A DNA stretch of 64,000 nucleotides, from contig JAUCEP010000002.1 of the NCBI GenBank assembly GCA_030348875.1, positions 699,001 through 763,000 on the forward strand. The letters are read 5' to 3'. Position numbers and translations under genes: made by a program. Origin of the DNA: Ureibacillus composti. Its GTDB lineage: Bacteria; Bacillota; Bacilli; Bacillales_A; Planococcaceae. The notes under the pieces were generated by a model that made no database searches, was not told the DNA's origin, and saw only the letters and a program-made list of their open reading frames with translations. This document shows positions 17,372 through 27,616 of the stretch, one piece after another (the first letter of the stretch is position 1; each line of letters starts with the position of its first letter).

Positions 17372-17472
17372 AATAAAAAAGTGGCGAGCGAGCGTTCAGT
17401 CAACGGCCAATTAATCTATAAATCTCGCAACAGAAACAAAGGGGTAGTACATAAATGAAGGGATGGGGAAAT

Positions 17473-18666
17473 ATGAATCGTACTGTAATTTTAGATGGGG
17501 CAAGAACACCATTTGGAAAATTTGGTGGTGACTTAGCTTCACTTTCTGCAAGTGACTTAGGAGGAAATGCAATTAAGGCTGCTTTAGCTAAGGCAAACAT
17601 TAATCCAAATGAAGTGGATGAAGTAATTATGGGGACTGTCTTACAAGCAGGGCAAGGTCAAATACCTTCTCGACAAGCAGCTGCAAAAGCAGGAATTCCA
17701 TGGTCTGTAAAAACAGAAACAGTTAATAAAGTGTGTGCTTCAGGAATGCGAAGTGTTACGCTAGCCGATCAACTAATCCGCTTGGGCGATGAAGAAATAA
17801 TTGTTGCTGGTGGAATGGAATCCATGTCAAACGCTCCTTATTATTTACCGAATGGACGATGGGGATTACGCATGGGGAATGCTCAACTAGTTGACGGAAT
17901 GGTGTATGACGGTCTTTCTTGTGCATTTGATCTAAAGCATGTGCATATGGGTACTTACGGAAATTCAACAGCTAATGAATATGAAATTTCACGAGCTGCT
18001 CAAGATGAGTGGGCTGTTCGTAGTCATCAACTGGCAGTTAAAGCGATAGAGTCAGGTGTGTTTGCACAAGAAATTACGTCAGTTGAGGTTCCGCAAAGAA
18101 AAGGGGAGCCTTTGATTATCAGTGAAGATGAGGCGCCTCGTAAAGACACTTCTTTGGAAGCGTTAACAAAACTACGACCTGCTTTTGATCGAGACGGAAC
18201 GATCACGGCGGGCAACGCACCAGGTGTGAATGACGGAGCGTGTGCACTTGTACTAATGAATGAGGAAAAGGCTAAACAAGAAGGGCGAACACCTCTTGCA
18301 ATCATTGTTGGCCATGCAGAAGTAGGAGTGGAACCAAAAGATTTCCCTCAAACACCTGGGCTCGTTATTAATAAATTACTTGAGAAGACAGGTAAATCTA
18401 TTGAAGAAATAGATTTAATCGAAATCAACGAAGCTTTTGCAGCTGTTGCATTAGTAAGTAATCAAATCGCAGGGCTTGACCCAGATAAAGTAAATGTAAA
18501 TGGTGGTGCGGTTGCATTAGGTCATCCAATTGGAGCATCGGGTACAAGAATCATCTTAACTCTTGCATATGAGTTGAAGAGACGTGGTGGAGGATTAGGA
18601 ATCGCTGCTATTTGTTCTGGTGGTGGCCAAGGAGATGCCGTATTAATCGAAGTACCTAAGTTTTAG
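17473..18666 (+). CDS. Acetyl-CoA C-acyltransferase (thiolase)
   Basis: A 397-residue thiolase II that cleaves 3-ketoacyl-CoA or condenses two acetyl-CoA in the cytoplasm. The nucleophile is Cys88 in [12 protein letters not shown]. The His motif [14 protein letters not shown] and the second Cys in CSGGGQGDA are intact. It resembles MmgA and AtoB-type enzymes of Bacillus. GGGATGGGG precedes ATG 17473; the in-frame ATG 17455 lies upstream of this site. It is followed 60 bases later by the hydroxyacyl-CoA dehydrogenase gene. Preference for acetoacetyl-CoA or longer chains cannot be told from sequence. Confidence 0.9.
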   Translation: MNRTVILDGARTPFGKFGGDLASLSASDLGGNAIKAALAKANINPNEVDEVIMGTVLQAGQGQIPSRQAAAKAGIPWSVKTETVNKVCASGMRSVTLADQLIRLGDEEIIVAGGMESMSNAPYYLPNGRWGLRMGNAQLVDGMVYDGLSCAFDLKHVHMGTYGNSTANEYEISRAAQDEWAVRSHQLAVKAIESGVFAQEITSVEVPQRKGEPLIISEDEAPRKDTSLEALTKLRPAFDRDGTITAGNAPGVNDGACALVLMNEEKAKQEGRTPLAIIVGHAEVGVEPKDFPQTPGLVINKLLEKTGKSIEEIDLIEINEAFAAVALVSNQIAGLDPDKVNVNGGAVALGHPIGASGTRIILTLAYELKRRGGGLGIAAICSGGGQGDAVLIEVPKF

Positions 18667-18726
18667 TTCACAAATGTATTCATCGATGTCGTGATAAATA
18701 AGACGTTCAATAGGGGGATAAACGAG

Positions 18727-19578
18727 ATGGCGATTCAAAAGGTAATGGTAATAGGGGCTGGACAAATGGGTTCAGGCATTGCCCAAGTTTGTGCGCAAGC
18801 CGGGTATGATGTCATTCTAAACGATATTAAACAAGAATTTTGGGACCGAGGAATCGGAGTGATAACAAAAAATCTTTCTCGCGACGTGGCAAAGGGCAGA
18901 AAAACTGAAACAGAGAAGGAAACTGTTTTAAATCGAATTTCCAAATCACTTGATCTTAGAGATGCAGTAGACGTTGACTTGGTAATTGAAGCGGCAACTG
19001 AAAATATGGATATTAAACAATCAATCTTTAAAGAGCTTGATGCAATTGCACCGCAACATGCTATTTTGGCAACGAATACATCTTCATTACCGATTACAGA
19101 AATTGCTGCAGTTACAGAACGTCCAGAACAAGTAATTGGTATGCACTTCATGAATCCAGTACCGGTAATGAAACTGGTTGAAGTCATTCGAGGGCTTGCA
19201 ACAACGGATGAAGTATATAAAGAAATCGAGCAAATGACTATTCAGTTAGAGAAAACACCTGTAGAAGTGAATGACTTCCCAGGGTTCATTTCAAACCGTA
19301 TCTTACTTCCGATGATTAACGAAGCAATCTATGCATTGTATGAAGGGGTCGCAACGAAAGAAGCTATTGACGATGTAATGAAACTGGGAATGAATCATCC
19401 AATGGGCCCACTAACATTAGCAGACTTTATCGGGTTAGATACATGTTTATATATTATGGAAATCTTGCATGACGGATTAGGAGATAGTAAGTATCGCCCT
19501 TGTCCATTATTACGAAAATATGTTGCAGCAGGTTGGTTAGGAAAAAAATCAGGACGTGGATTCTACGTATACGAATAG
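18727..19578 (+). CDS. 3-hydroxybutyryl-CoA dehydrogenase
   Basis: A 283-residue NAD-dependent 3-hydroxyacyl-CoA dehydrogenase of the short single-domain type (MmgB/Hbd). The Rossmann motif [11 protein letters not shown] is at residues 9-19. The catalytic His lies in [15 protein letters not shown], and the C-terminal dimer domain has [10 protein letters not shown] and [18 protein letters not shown] segments. It oxidises 3-hydroxybutyryl-CoA to acetoacetyl-CoA, or the reverse. GGGGG at 18714-18718 precedes ATG 18727. Only 16 bases separate it from the next dehydrogenase gene, so they form one operon. No crotonase gene is present in this cluster. Confidence 0.9.
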   Translation: MAIQKVMVIGAGQMGSGIAQVCAQAGYDVILNDIKQEFWDRGIGVITKNLSRDVAKGRKTETEKETVLNRISKSLDLRDAVDVDLVIEAATENMDIKQSIFKELDAIAPQHAILATNTSSLPITEIAAVTERPEQVIGMHFMNPVPVMKLVEVIRGLATTDEVYKEIEQMTIQLEKTPVEVNDFPGFISNRILLPMINEAIYALYEGVATKEAIDDVMKLGMNHPMGPLTLADFIGLDTCLYIMEILHDGLGDSKYRPCPLLRKYVAAGWLGKKSGRGFYVYE

Positions 19579-19594
19579 AGGGGGCTGACAACAT

Positions 19595-20725
19595 ATGAAT
19601 CTGCAATTTACGGAAGAACAATTGATGATGCGAGACATGGTACGTCAATTTGCAGAACATGAAATTGCTCCTTTCATTGAACAGATGGAAGCTGGTATTT
19701 TTCCACGTGATATTTTAAATAAAATGGGGAAAATCGGGCTAATGGGAATCACTTCCCCTGAAAGTCTTGGCGGATCCGAAATGGATTTCACTTCTTACAT
19801 TTTAGCTATTCACGAGTTATCGAAAGTAAGTGCATGTATTGGAGTTATTTTATCTGTTCATACGTCAGTTGGAACAAATCCTATTCTTTACTTCGGTACC
19901 GATGAACAAAAGAAAAAATATATTCCGAAGTTAGCAAGTGGAGAGTATTTAGGTGCATTTTGCTTAACGGAGCCTAGTGCAGGTTCCGACGCCGGCGCAT
20001 TAAAAACACGAGCAGTCCTTGACGGGGAACACTATATTTTAAATGGGTCGAAGGTATTTATTACGAATGGTGGGGAAGCAGATGTTTATATTGTATTCGC
20101 TTCTACAAACCCAAATAGAGGTTCCCGTGGGATTTCAGCTTTCATTGTTGAAAAAAATACCCCAGGACTCATCATCGGAAAAGACGAAAAGAAAATGGGA
20201 CTTCACGGTTCAAGGACAGTGCAACTAACCTTTGAAAATATGAAAATACCAAAAGAAAACCTTTTAGGTGAAGAGAATAAAGGGTTCAGTATTGCCATGG
20301 CGAACTTAGATGTAGGCCGAATCGGGATTGCTGCTCAAGCGCTTGGAATTGCTGAAGCAGCATTAGAAGCTGCAACAAAATATGCGAGCGAACGAGTTCA
20401 ATTTGGAAAACCCATTAATTCAAACCAAGGAATTGCTTTTAAACTAGCAGATATGGCAACAGCTGTGGAAGCAGCTAAACTACTTGTCTATCGTGCGGCT
20501 GATTTACGCTCTCGAAACTTACCTTGCGGGATCGAAGCCTCGATGGCAAAATTACATGCATCTAAAACAGCTGTTCAAGTGGCAATTGATGCTGTACAGA
20601 TTTTTGGTGGGTATGGTTATACAAAAGAATACCCAGTAGAACGTTATTTCCGTGATGCCAAAATTACAGAAATCTACGAAGGAACAAGTGAAATTCAAAG
20701 AATCGTAATTAGCAAACACCTTTAA
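19595..20725 (+). CDS. Acyl-CoA dehydrogenase (short or branched chain), first copy
   Basis: A 376-residue FAD enzyme that introduces the alpha-beta double bond into acyl-CoAs. Family motifs are CLTEPSAGSDAG near residue 124, ITNGGEAD, and the C-terminal IYEGTSEIQRIVISKHL, which carries the catalytic Glu near residue 362. Length and sequence fit the butyryl-/isobutyryl-CoA dehydrogenase group. AGGGGGCTG precedes the ATG. A second, related enzyme follows after 84 bases that hold a duplicated GTACCAGGTAC element. The chain-length preferences of the two are unknown; both would deliver electrons through ETF to FadF. Confidence 0.9.
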   Translation: MNLQFTEEQLMMRDMVRQFAEHEIAPFIEQMEAGIFPRDILNKMGKIGLMGITSPESLGGSEMDFTSYILAIHELSKVSACIGVILSVHTSVGTNPILYFGTDEQKKKYIPKLASGEYLGAFCLTEPSAGSDAGALKTRAVLDGEHYILNGSKVFITNGGEADVYIVFASTNPNRGSRGISAFIVEKNTPGLIIGKDEKKMGLHGSRTVQLTFENMKIPKENLLGEENKGFSIAMANLDVGRIGIAAQALGIAEAALEAATKYASERVQFGKPINSNQGIAFKLADMATAVEAAKLLVYRAADLRSRNLPCGIEASMAKLHASKTAVQVAIDAVQIFGGYGYTKEYPVERYFRDAKITEIYEGTSEIQRIVISKHL

Positions 20726-20787
20726 GTACCAGGTACACAAACAATTCAGAACAGTTCAAGTACCAGGTACATAAACAATTCTAACAA
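20726..20787. repeat. Direct repeat of a GTACCAGGTAC element
   Basis: AAGTACCAGGTAC..AAACAATTC occurs twice (about 20725-20746 and 20758-20780). A third copy, inverted, lies at 46670-46701 (GAATTGTTTGAGTACCTGGTAC). The core is a near palindrome. It looks like a dispersed short repeat of this genome. Confidence 0.7.
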
Positions 20788-20809
20788 TTCAAACAAAGGG
20801 GATATGAAA

Positions 20810-21949
20810 ATGAACTTTCAATTAACTGAAGAACATGAACAATTAAGAGAAATGATTAGAGACTTTGCGTTAAATGAAGTTGCTCCGACTGCAGCCGAAC
20901 GTGATGAAGAAGCACGCTTTGACCGTGCCATATGGGATAAAATGGCTGAACTTGGGTTAACAGGGATCCCATGGCCAGAAGAGTATGGAGGAGCTGGATT
21001 CGACTTTTTAGCCTATGCAATTGCGGTAGAAGAGTTATCACGTGTTTGTGCTTCAACAGGAGTGACATTGTCTGCACACACGTCTTTAGCTGGATGGCCA
21101 CTATATAAATTTGGATCAGAAGAACAAAAACAAAAATACCTTCGTCCAATGGCAGAAGGGAAAAAAATTGGTGCCTACTGCTTAACGGAAGCAGGGTCAG
21201 GTAGTGATGCAGGTGGCATGAAAACAACAGCAAAACTAGATGGCGATGAATATGTACTTAATGGTTCAAAAATCTTCATTACTAATGGTGGCGTTGCAGA
21301 TATTTATATTGTTTTTGCAGCGACTAATCCAGAAGAAAAACATAAAGGAACAAGTGCATTTATAGTTGAATCAAGCTATCCAGGATTTGCTGTTGGGAAA
21401 AAAGAAAATAAACTTGGAATTCGTTCATCACCTACAACTGAAATTGTTTTTGATAACTGCCGAGTGCCTAAAGAAAACTTACTTGGGGTAGAGGGGCAAG
21501 GCTTTAAAATTGCCATGCAAACACTAGATGGTGGCCGTAATGGAATTGCCGCTCAAGCAGTTGGAATCGCTCAAGGTGCTCTAGATGCTGCAATCGATTA
21601 TTCAAAAGAACGTGTACAGTTTGGGAAACCAATTGTTGCAAATCAAGGGGTTTCGTTTAAACTAGCGGATATGGCAACAGGGATTGAGGCTTCCCGTTTA
21701 CTAACATATCAAGCTGCGTGGCTGGAGTCGAATGACTTACCTTATGGTAAAGCTAGTGCAATGGCAAAATTATTGGCTGGTGATACGGCAATGTCTGTCA
21801 CGACAGAAGCAGTTCAAATTTTCGGTGGCTATGGCTATACAAAAGATTATCCGGTAGAGCGTTATATGCGTGATGCGAAAATTACACAAATCTATGAAGG
21901 AACGCAAGAGATTCAGAGATTAGTAATCTCTCGCATGCTAACGAAATAA
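20810..21949 (+). CDS. acdA: Acyl-CoA dehydrogenase (AcdA-like), second copy
   Basis: A 379-residue acyl-CoA dehydrogenase related to its neighbour and to B. subtilis Acd[23 protein letters not shown] and the catalytic [12 protein letters not shown] are all intact. AAAGGGGAT at 20795-20803 gives ATG 20810 good spacing; ATG 20804 lies too close to it. The TetR gene begins three bases after its stop, so translation is probably coupled. In B. subtilis acdA lies next to fadF and rpoE, which supports the name, but which of the two copies is the true orthologue is uncertain. Confidence 0.85.
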   Translation: MNFQLTEEHEQLREMIRDFALNEVAPTAAERDEEARFDRAIWDKMAELGLTGIPWPEEYGGAGFDFLAYAIAVEELSRVCASTGVTLSAHTSLAGWPLYKFGSEEQKQKYLRPMAEGKKIGAYCLTEAGSGSDAGGMKTTAKLDGDEYVLNGSKIFITNGGVADIYIVFAATNPEEKHKGTSAFIVESSYPGFAVGKKENKLGIRSSPTTEIVFDNCRVPKENLLGVEGQGFKIAMQTLDGGRNGIAAQAVGIAQGALDAAIDYSKERVQFGKPIVANQGVSFKLADMATGIEASRLLTYQAAWLESNDLPYGKASAMAKLLAGDTAMSVTTEAVQIFGGYGYTKDYPVERYMRDAKITQIYEGTQEIQRLVISRMLTK

Positions 21950-21952
21950 CCT

Positions 21953-22597
21953 ATGCCAAAAAAAGAGGATCATTTTTTCGTTCAAACATCTGTGAAGGAT
22001 GAAAGCTTAATCGAATTACGACGTCAGCAAATCATTAAAGGGGCAGTCAAATTATTTAAAGAGAAGGGCTTTCATCGGGCAACAACTAGAGAACTAGCCA
22101 AAGCTGCCGGGTTTAGTATTGGAACTCTATATGAGTACATTCGAACGAAAGAAGACGTGCTCTATTTAGTTTGTGATAGTATTTATAAAGAAGTAACGAA
22201 TCAATTATCTAGTATCTCAACGAATGCGGGAACAATTGATGAGTTGAAAGAAGCGATTAGTCAATATTTTTTATTAATTGATCGAATGATAGATGAATTT
22301 ACCATTATGTATCAGGAAACAAAATCTTTGCCTAAAGAAGCGATGAAGTATGTTTTGAAAAAGGAAATAGAAATGGTTGCATTGTTTGAGAAAATCATAA
22401 AAAATTGTGTTGAAACTGGGGAGTTAACTCTTTCCGATAAAGAAATTTACTTAGCGGCAAACCATGTAGTTATTCAAGGGCAAAGTTGGGCATTCCGAAA
22501 ATGGGTGTTCCAAAAGCATTATTCCATTCACGACTATATTCAGTTGCAAACGAAAATGGTGTTATCTGGGATGACACATTTTCAACTCGAGAAATAG
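21953..22597 (+). CDS. TetR/AcrR family transcriptional regulator
   Basis: A 214-residue regulator with an N-terminal helix-turn-helix at about residues 22-68 (IIKGAVKLFKEKGFHRATTRELAKAAG then FSIGTLYEYIRTKED). The helical ligand domain behind it has no recognisable motif. By position it probably senses an acyl-CoA and represses the surrounding degradation genes, as FadR (also TetR family) does in B. subtilis. It is not close enough to FadR to use that name. No strong ribosome site precedes the ATG, which lies three bases after the acdA stop; a GTG at 21992 is an alternative start. Confidence 0.85.
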   Translation: MPKKEDHFFVQTSVKDESLIELRRQQIIKGAVKLFKEKGFHRATTRELAKAAGFSIGTLYEYIRTKEDVLYLVCDSIYKEVTNQLSSISTNAGTIDELKEAISQYFLLIDRMIDEFTIMYQETKSLPKEAMKYVLKKEIEMVALFEKIIKNCVETGELTLSDKEIYLAANHVVIQGQSWAFRKWVFQKHYSIHDYIQLQTKMVLSGMTHFQLEK

Positions 22598-22656
22598 TTA
22601 AGAGGGAATATTTTACACTTTGGAGAACGCTGAGATGATGTGTATTCAAGATTCTA

Positions 22657-22704
22657 GACACCGCAAATAGCATACTTTTGCTACTCCGCGGTGTCTTTCG
22701 TTTT
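22657..22704 (+). terminator. Terminator after the TetR gene
   Basis: GACACCGC pairs with GCGGTGTC, with an inner TAGCA/TGCTA stem, followed by TTTCGTTTT. icmF therefore probably has its own promoter as well. Confidence 0.75.
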
Positions 22705-22812
22705 ATATCAAGTGGATTTGAATTTAATTTTTCGGTATTGATACACTTAAGCAAACTACTTGGAGATTAGTAGGATTTGAAAAGCGTAATAGTAAATAAG
22801 GGGGAAGTAATT

Positions 22813-25800
22813 ATGGTAAAAGTTGAACAATCAGAAAAAGTTAATCATCAGTCAGGAGTTTATCGCCCAAAGCATCATGTTCGTTTTGTCACAGCTTCCA
22901 GTCTTTTTGATGGTCACGATGTTTCGGTTAATATTATGCGCAGAATCTTACAGGCTAGTGGAGCAGAGGTAATTCATCTTGGACATAATCGCTCAGTAGA
23001 AGAAGTGGTAAATGCGGCTATTCAAGAAGATGCTCAAGCAATCGCAGTTTCATCTTATCAAGGTGGGCATATGGAATATTTTAAATATATGTATGATTTA
23101 TTGCGTGAAAAAGGAGCATCCCACATTAAAATCTATGGTGGTGGTGGTGGAGTTATATTACCTCGTGAAATCCGAGAACTACATGAATATGGAATCGCGG
23201 GGATTTTCTCTCCAGAAGACGGCATGAAGATGGGCTTACAAGGCATGATCAATGCTCAAATACAAGGCGCGGACTTTTCTACATTAAAGGGCAACTTCTT
23301 GCCAATGCTTGAAAAGCTTACAACGAAAACACCAGGTATTTTAGCAAATCTCATCACAGCTGCCGAAGAAGGTGGAAACCAAGAAGTAGCGCAGTTAATA
23401 GAAGAAGCGAAAAAGAGAACGAAAAATACGCCGGTATTAGGTATAACTGGAACTGGTGGGGCAGGTAAATCATCATTAACGGATGAATTAATCCGTCGAT
23501 TCCTTCGTGAGTTTCCTGATAAAAATATTGCGATTCTTTCAGTTGATCCAACAAAACAAAAAACTGGTGGGGCCTTACTTGGGGACCGTATTCGCATGAA
23601 TGCAATATTTGATAATCGAGTATACATGCGGAGTCTTGCAACTCGCGGGTCGAAAACAGAACTAACATCTTCAATTGGAGATGTGTTACAAATCGTGAAA
23701 GCAGCAGGTTACGATTTAATTATTGTTGAGACGAGCGGAATTGGGCAAGGGGATGCGGAGATTACAAACTATACAGACTTATCTATGTATGTGATGACAA
23801 GTGAGTTTGGTGCACCGACACAACTAGAAAAAATTGATATGATCGATTACGCAGATTTAATTGCCATTAATAAGTTTGAAAGAAAAGGTTCAGAAGATGC
23901 CCTACGCCAGGTGCAAAAGCAGTATCAACGCTCCCATGAATTATGGAACGCAAACTTAGATTCAATGCCAGTTTACGGAACTATTGCGAGCCAATTTAAC
24001 GATAAAGGAACGAACTCTTTATTTGCTGCATTGATTGCAAAAATTAATGAGAAGTGTGGACTTAATTGGGAAACATCCTATGAACAGTTTGTAAAAACAC
24101 AAAAGCAAAACGTCATTATCCCAAATGATCGACGTTATTATTTACGTGAAATCGTGGATACGGTTCGAAACTATCATAAGAAGGCAACTCAACAAGTAGA
24201 ACTTGCCAGCAAGCTTTATCAACTTGAAGGTTCAATTGTGACAATTCAAGAAAAAACGCCAAACGATGCCCTAATTTCTTCATTACAATCATTAGCTGAT
24301 GGCATCAAAAATGAGCTAACTGAAGAGTCAAAACAAATTTTATCCAATTGGGGAAAACTAAAAGAATCATATTCAGGCGATGAACTCGTTACAAAAATAC
24401 GTGATAAAGAAATTCGTACGTTGTTAAAAACAACTTCGTTATCAGGAACAAAAATTCCAAAAGTCGCTCTTCCGAAATTTAAAGATTATGGAGAGATATT
24501 ACGCTGGGTTTATGCTGAAAATGTACCGGGTCAGTTCCCATATACAGCAGGAGTATTTCCATTTAAACGTCAAGGGGAAGATCCAAAACGACAATTTGCT
24601 GGTGAAGGAACACCAGAACGTACAAATAAACGATTCCATTATTTATCGAAGGATGATGATGCGAAACGTTTATCTACTGCTTTTGATTCAGTAACTTTGT
24701 ATGGAGAAGATCCAGACATTCGTCCAGATATTTATGGAAAAGTGGGAGAGTCAGGTGTAAGTGTTTGTACGTTAGATGATATGAAAAAACTATATGCTGG
24801 ATTTGATTTATGTGCCCCATCTACATCTGTTTCGATGACAATTAATGGTCCAGCACCAATCATTTTAGCGATGTTCATGAATACGGCGATTGACCAACAA
24901 GTACAGCAACTTGAAGCTGAATTAGGACGACAGTTAACCATTCAAGAATTTACAGATGTACGAGAAAAAACATTGCAGGTTGTGCGCGGAACTGTTCAAG
25001 CTGATATTTTAAAAGAGGATCAAGGTCAAAATACATGCATCTTCTCCACTGAATTTGCCCTTCGAATGATGGGAGATATTCAACAATATTTTATTGATCA
25101 AAAAGTGCGTAATTATTATTCGGTTTCCATTTCGGGTTATCATATTGCAGAAGCGGGAGCAAATCCGATTTCCCAGCTTGCGTTTACACTTGCAAATGGT
25201 TTTACGTATGTTGAATACTATTTAAGCCGTGGAATGCATATAGATGATTTTGCACCGAATTTATCGTTCTTCTTCTCAAATGGATTAGACCCAGAATATA
25301 CAGTGATTGGTCGAGTGGCCCGTCGTATTTGGTCAATCGTTATGCGTGATAAGTATGGGGCTAATGAGCGTTCGCAAAAATTGAAATATCATATTCAAAC
25401 TTCTGGTCGATCTTTACATGCTCAAGAAATTGATTTCAATGATATTCGCACAACTCTACAAGCACTTATGGCATTGCAAGATAACTGTAATTCACTTCAT
25501 ACAAATGCATATGATGAAGCCATCACAACTCCTACTGAAGAGTCTGTTAGACGTGCGATGGCAATTCAAATGATCATTACGAAAGAGCTTGGTTTATCCA
25601 AAAATGAAAACCCATTACAAGGTTCTTTTATTATTGAGGAATTAACTGATTTAGTGGAGCAGGCTGTTTTAGAAGAATTTGAGCGTATTAATGATCGAGG
25701 TGGCGTTTTAGGTGCGATGGAGACACAATATCAGCGCGGCAAAATCCAAGAGGAATCCATGTACTATGAGCATCTAAAACACTCAGGTGAGCTACCGATT

Positions 25801-26091
25801 GTTGGAGTAAATACTTATTTAAATCCAAACCCTCCATCATCAGAAGAAATCGATCAAATGGAAATTGCCCGTGCTTCGAAGGCTGAAAAGGATTTGCAAA
25901 TTCACAATTTACAAGAGTTTCAAAAAAGAAATAAAGAAAATTGTGAAGTTGCGTTAAATAAATTAAAGCAAGTTGCCCTAGTTGGTGGTAATATATTTGA
26001 GGAACTAATGGAAACGGTTAAAGTAGCAAGCTTAGGACAAATTACAAAAGCGTTATATGAAGTTGGCGGACAGTATCGAAGAAATATGTAG
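22813..26091 (+). CDS. icmF: Fused isobutyryl-CoA mutase (B12, GTPase and mutase domains)
   Basis: A 1092-residue adenosylcobalamin enzyme that interconverts isobutyryl-CoA and n-butyryl-CoA; some relatives also act on isovaleryl- or pivalyl-CoA. The N-terminal B12 domain holds the cofactor-ligand motif SLFDGHDVS near residue 30. A MeaI-like G-protein chaperone follows, with P-loop [12 protein letters not shown] near residue 210. The substrate-binding mutase barrel fills the second half. GGGGGAAG precedes ATG 22813; the upstream in-frame TTG at 22777 is unlikely. It lies beside acyl-CoA dehydrogenases, fitting valine or branched-chain fatty-acid breakdown. Substrate choice rests on active-site residues I did not resolve. 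Confidence 0.92.
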   Translation: MVKVEQSEKVNHQSGVYRPKHHVRFVTASSLFDGHDVSVNIMRRILQASGAEVIHLGHNRSVEEVVNAAIQEDAQAIAVSSYQGGHMEYFKYMYDLLREKGASHIKIYGGGGGVILPREIRELHEYGIAGIFSPEDGMKMGLQGMINAQIQGADFSTLKGNFLPMLEKLTTKTPGILANLITAAEEGGNQEVAQLIEEAKKRTKNTPVLGITGTGGAGKSSLTDELIRRFLREFPDKNIAILSVDPTKQKTGGALLGDRIRMNAIFDNRVYMRSLATRGSKTELTSSIGDVLQIVKAAGYDLIIVETSGIGQGDAEITNYTDLSMYVMTSEFGAPTQLEKIDMIDYADLIAINKFERKGSEDALRQVQKQYQRSHELWNANLDSMPVYGTIASQFNDKGTNSLFAALIAKINEKCGLNWETSYEQFVKTQKQNVIIPNDRRYYLREIVDTVRNYHKKATQQVELASKLYQLEGSIVTIQEKTPNDALISSLQSLADGIKNELTEESKQILSNWGKLKESYSGDELVTKIRDKEIRTLLKTTSLSGTKIPKVALPKFKDYGEILRWVYAENVPGQFPYTAGVFPFKRQGEDPKRQFAGEGTPERTNKRFHYLSKDDDAKRLSTAFDSVTLYGEDPDIRPDIYGKVGESGVSVCTLDDMKKLYAGFDLCAPSTSVSMTINGPAPIILAMFMNTAIDQQVQQLEAELGRQLTIQEFTDVREKTLQVVRGTVQADILKEDQGQNTCIFSTEFALRMMGDIQQYFIDQKVRNYYSVSISGYHIAEAGANPISQLAFTLANGFTYVEYYLSRGMHIDDFAPNLSFFFSNGLDPEYTVIGRVARRIWSIVMRDKYGANERSQKLKYHIQTSGRSLHAQEIDFNDIRTTLQALMALQDNCNSLHTNAYDEAITTPTEESVRRAMAIQMIITKELGLSKNENPLQGSFIIEELTDLVEQAVLEEFERINDRGGVLGAMETQYQRGKIQEESMYYEHLKHSGELPIVGVNTYLNPNPPSSEEIDQMEIARASKAEKDLQIHNLQEFQKRNKENCEVALNKLKQVALVGGNIFEELMETVKVASLGQITKALYEVGGQYRRNM

Positions 26092-26318
26092 TTGATAGTT
26101 GATATAAAATGAGGGGGTTTTATTCTAACAGTCCATATACATTCATACAGTGTATAGTTTTCGTAATTTGTATCAATTTCATCTACTTTAGCAAAACAAA
26201 TTTCTCACATATAGGAAATTTCCTACAAGAGAATACTTGATAATGCTAATTTTTGGTATTATCTTTAAAAAAGTTAGATATAATGATGGATACGAGAAAC
26301 AGAAAGGATTGCATTAGG

Positions 26319-26483
26319 ATGAAACAACATCTTCATTATATTTTTATACTGGTCTGTTTAATTGCAATCTTCTTTCTGTATAATAAACAGCTAGGTTCCG
26401 TTCCATTACTAATATTATCGATATACTTTTTTGTTTTAGGTATTAGAGAAATATATATAATAAAAAACGATAAATCAAACTAG
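26319..26483 (+). CDS. Small two-helix membrane protein, unknown
   Basis: A 54-residue protein with two hydrophobic stretches, about residues 7-22 (YIFILVCLIAIFFLY) and 26-46 (LGSVPLLILSIYFFVLGIREI), and a charged tail. AAAGGA lies ten bases before ATG 26319. The frame is open upstream to 26253 but that part is polar and lacks a ribosome site. It stands alone between icmF and rpoE. I do not recognise a family; the gene could be real or a chance frame. Confidence 0.5.
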   Translation: MKQHLHYIFILVCLIAIFFLYNKQLGSVPLLILSIYFFVLGIREIYIIKNDKSN

Positions 26484-26678
26484 CATAGTAAACATTTCTT
26501 TGTATATAATGGGTATTATGCTAACTTTGTTCAGGTAAAGGATAAAATCCTAAATGGTTTTTGGAACAAAGTCAAAAGCCTCTAAATAGGTTCCACAGAT
26601 GATGCATACTCAAAATAAAATCTGTACCAAGGCAATTGATGAAAATATGGAATGAATATAGAAAGGACGTGCACGAGT

Positions 26679-27272
26679 TTGAATATTCGTGAATTAACAA
26701 AAGAAGAATTAGCAGAGGAATCATTAATCGATTTAGCATTTGCAATTCTAAACGAAAGAAAAGCACCACTTCAATTTCATGATTTATTGAAAGAAATTCA
26801 AAATTTGAACGGTTTGTCTGATGAAGAAATTCAAAGTAGACTAGTTCAATTTTATACTGATATGAACATTGACGGACGTTTCTTAGTAAACACTGAAAAC
26901 GGTTGGGGACTTCGTGAATGGTACAAAGTTGAAACAATCGAAGAAGAAACTGCTCCTACAGTTAAAACACGTAAGAGAAAATCTAAAGCAGCTGCTGATG
27001 ATGAAGACGATTTAATTGTTGATGAGGAAGATTTAGTATTTGAAGAAGACTTTGATGAGTTCGTTGATGAGGAAGAAGTCGAGGATGATGAAGAAGATCT
27101 AGACTTTGAAGAAGACGAAGACATTGACACCCTAGATGTAGATAGCGAAATTGATGATGTTGAAGACGAAATCATTGATGAAGATGAAGGTTTCATCATT
27201 GAAGATGATGAATTAGAAGAAGACGAAGAAGAGGACGAAATCGAAGAGGAAGAAGACGAAGACCTACGTTAA
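26679..27272 (+). CDS. rpoE: DNA-directed RNA polymerase delta subunit
   Basis: A 197-residue delta subunit of Gram-positive RNA polymerase, which speeds recycling and modulates promoter selection. The N-terminal folded domain (about residues 1-90) includes LAFAILNERKAP and VQFYTDMNIDGRFL. The rest is almost purely Asp and Glu, the hallmark of delta. The best start is TTG 26679, with GAAAGGA about 11 bases upstream; the frame also opens at ATG 26652, where no ribosome site is seen. It precedes pyrG as in B. subtilis. Confidence 0.92.
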   Translation: MNIRELTKEELAEESLIDLAFAILNERKAPLQFHDLLKEIQNLNGLSDEEIQSRLVQFYTDMNIDGRFLVNTENGWGLREWYKVETIEEETAPTVKTRKRKSKAAADDEDDLIVDEEDLVFEEDFDEFVDEEEVEDDEEDLDFEEDEDIDTLDVDSEIDDVEDEIIDEDEGFIIEDDELEEDEEEDEIEEEEDEDLR

Positions 27273-27319
27273 TATGGGCTAAAAATGTTCTATTGGACAT
27301 TTTTAGTATTGAATAGGAC

Positions 27320-27346
27320 TTGACTTCTTTAATGGTTCGATATAAT
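27320..27346 (+). promoter_or_regulatory. pyrG promoter
   Basis: TTGACT (27320-27325) and TATAAT (27341-27346) have a short 15-base spacer. GGGCTCC begins at 27356, the initial sequence known for CTP-controlled pyrG transcripts. Confidence 0.6.
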
Positions 27347-27355
27347 CTTTTATTT

Positions 27356-27429
27356 GGGCTCCTAAAAAGGAGAATATCCGTGTTAATTCACGCTCCCTCT
27401 GCAATTTTTGCAGGTGGAGCGTTTTTTTA
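27356..27429 (+). promoter_or_regulatory. pyrG leader with CTP-responsive attenuator
   Basis: The leader begins GGGCTCC and reaches a terminator at 27390-27429 (ACGCTCC..GGAGCGT, then seven T). Its 5' arm is the pyrimidine-rich GCTCCCTCT. In B. subtilis, low CTP makes polymerase slip and add G residues at the 5' end, which pair with this C/U-rich arm and prevent termination. The same parts are visible here; the mechanism is inferred from that homology. Confidence 0.75.
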
Positions 27430-27616
27430 TTTTAAAAGAAAAGAAAATAGGAGAACATAACGTATAGCTATAATACTTCATAGTAGGTTGCTCCGAAATT
27501 TTGCAAATAGAGAAAGCGATGTTTTAAATTTCTAGAGAGGCCAAGCCTATTAAATATTTAGTTTCTCAAACTTTTCTTAATGCTTATGGGAATTGCGTAT
27601 AAGGAGGAAAAATGTA

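Noticed and set aside
17380..17410. Operator GCGAGCGAGCGTTCAGTCA before thiolase
   Set aside because: It resembles half-sites of some TetR regulators, but I found no second copy near the other acyl-CoA genes.
26852..27199. Minus-strand open frame of 115 residues, almost all Ser
   Set aside because: It is the shadow of the GAT/GAA-rich acidic tail of rpoE and has no ribosome site.
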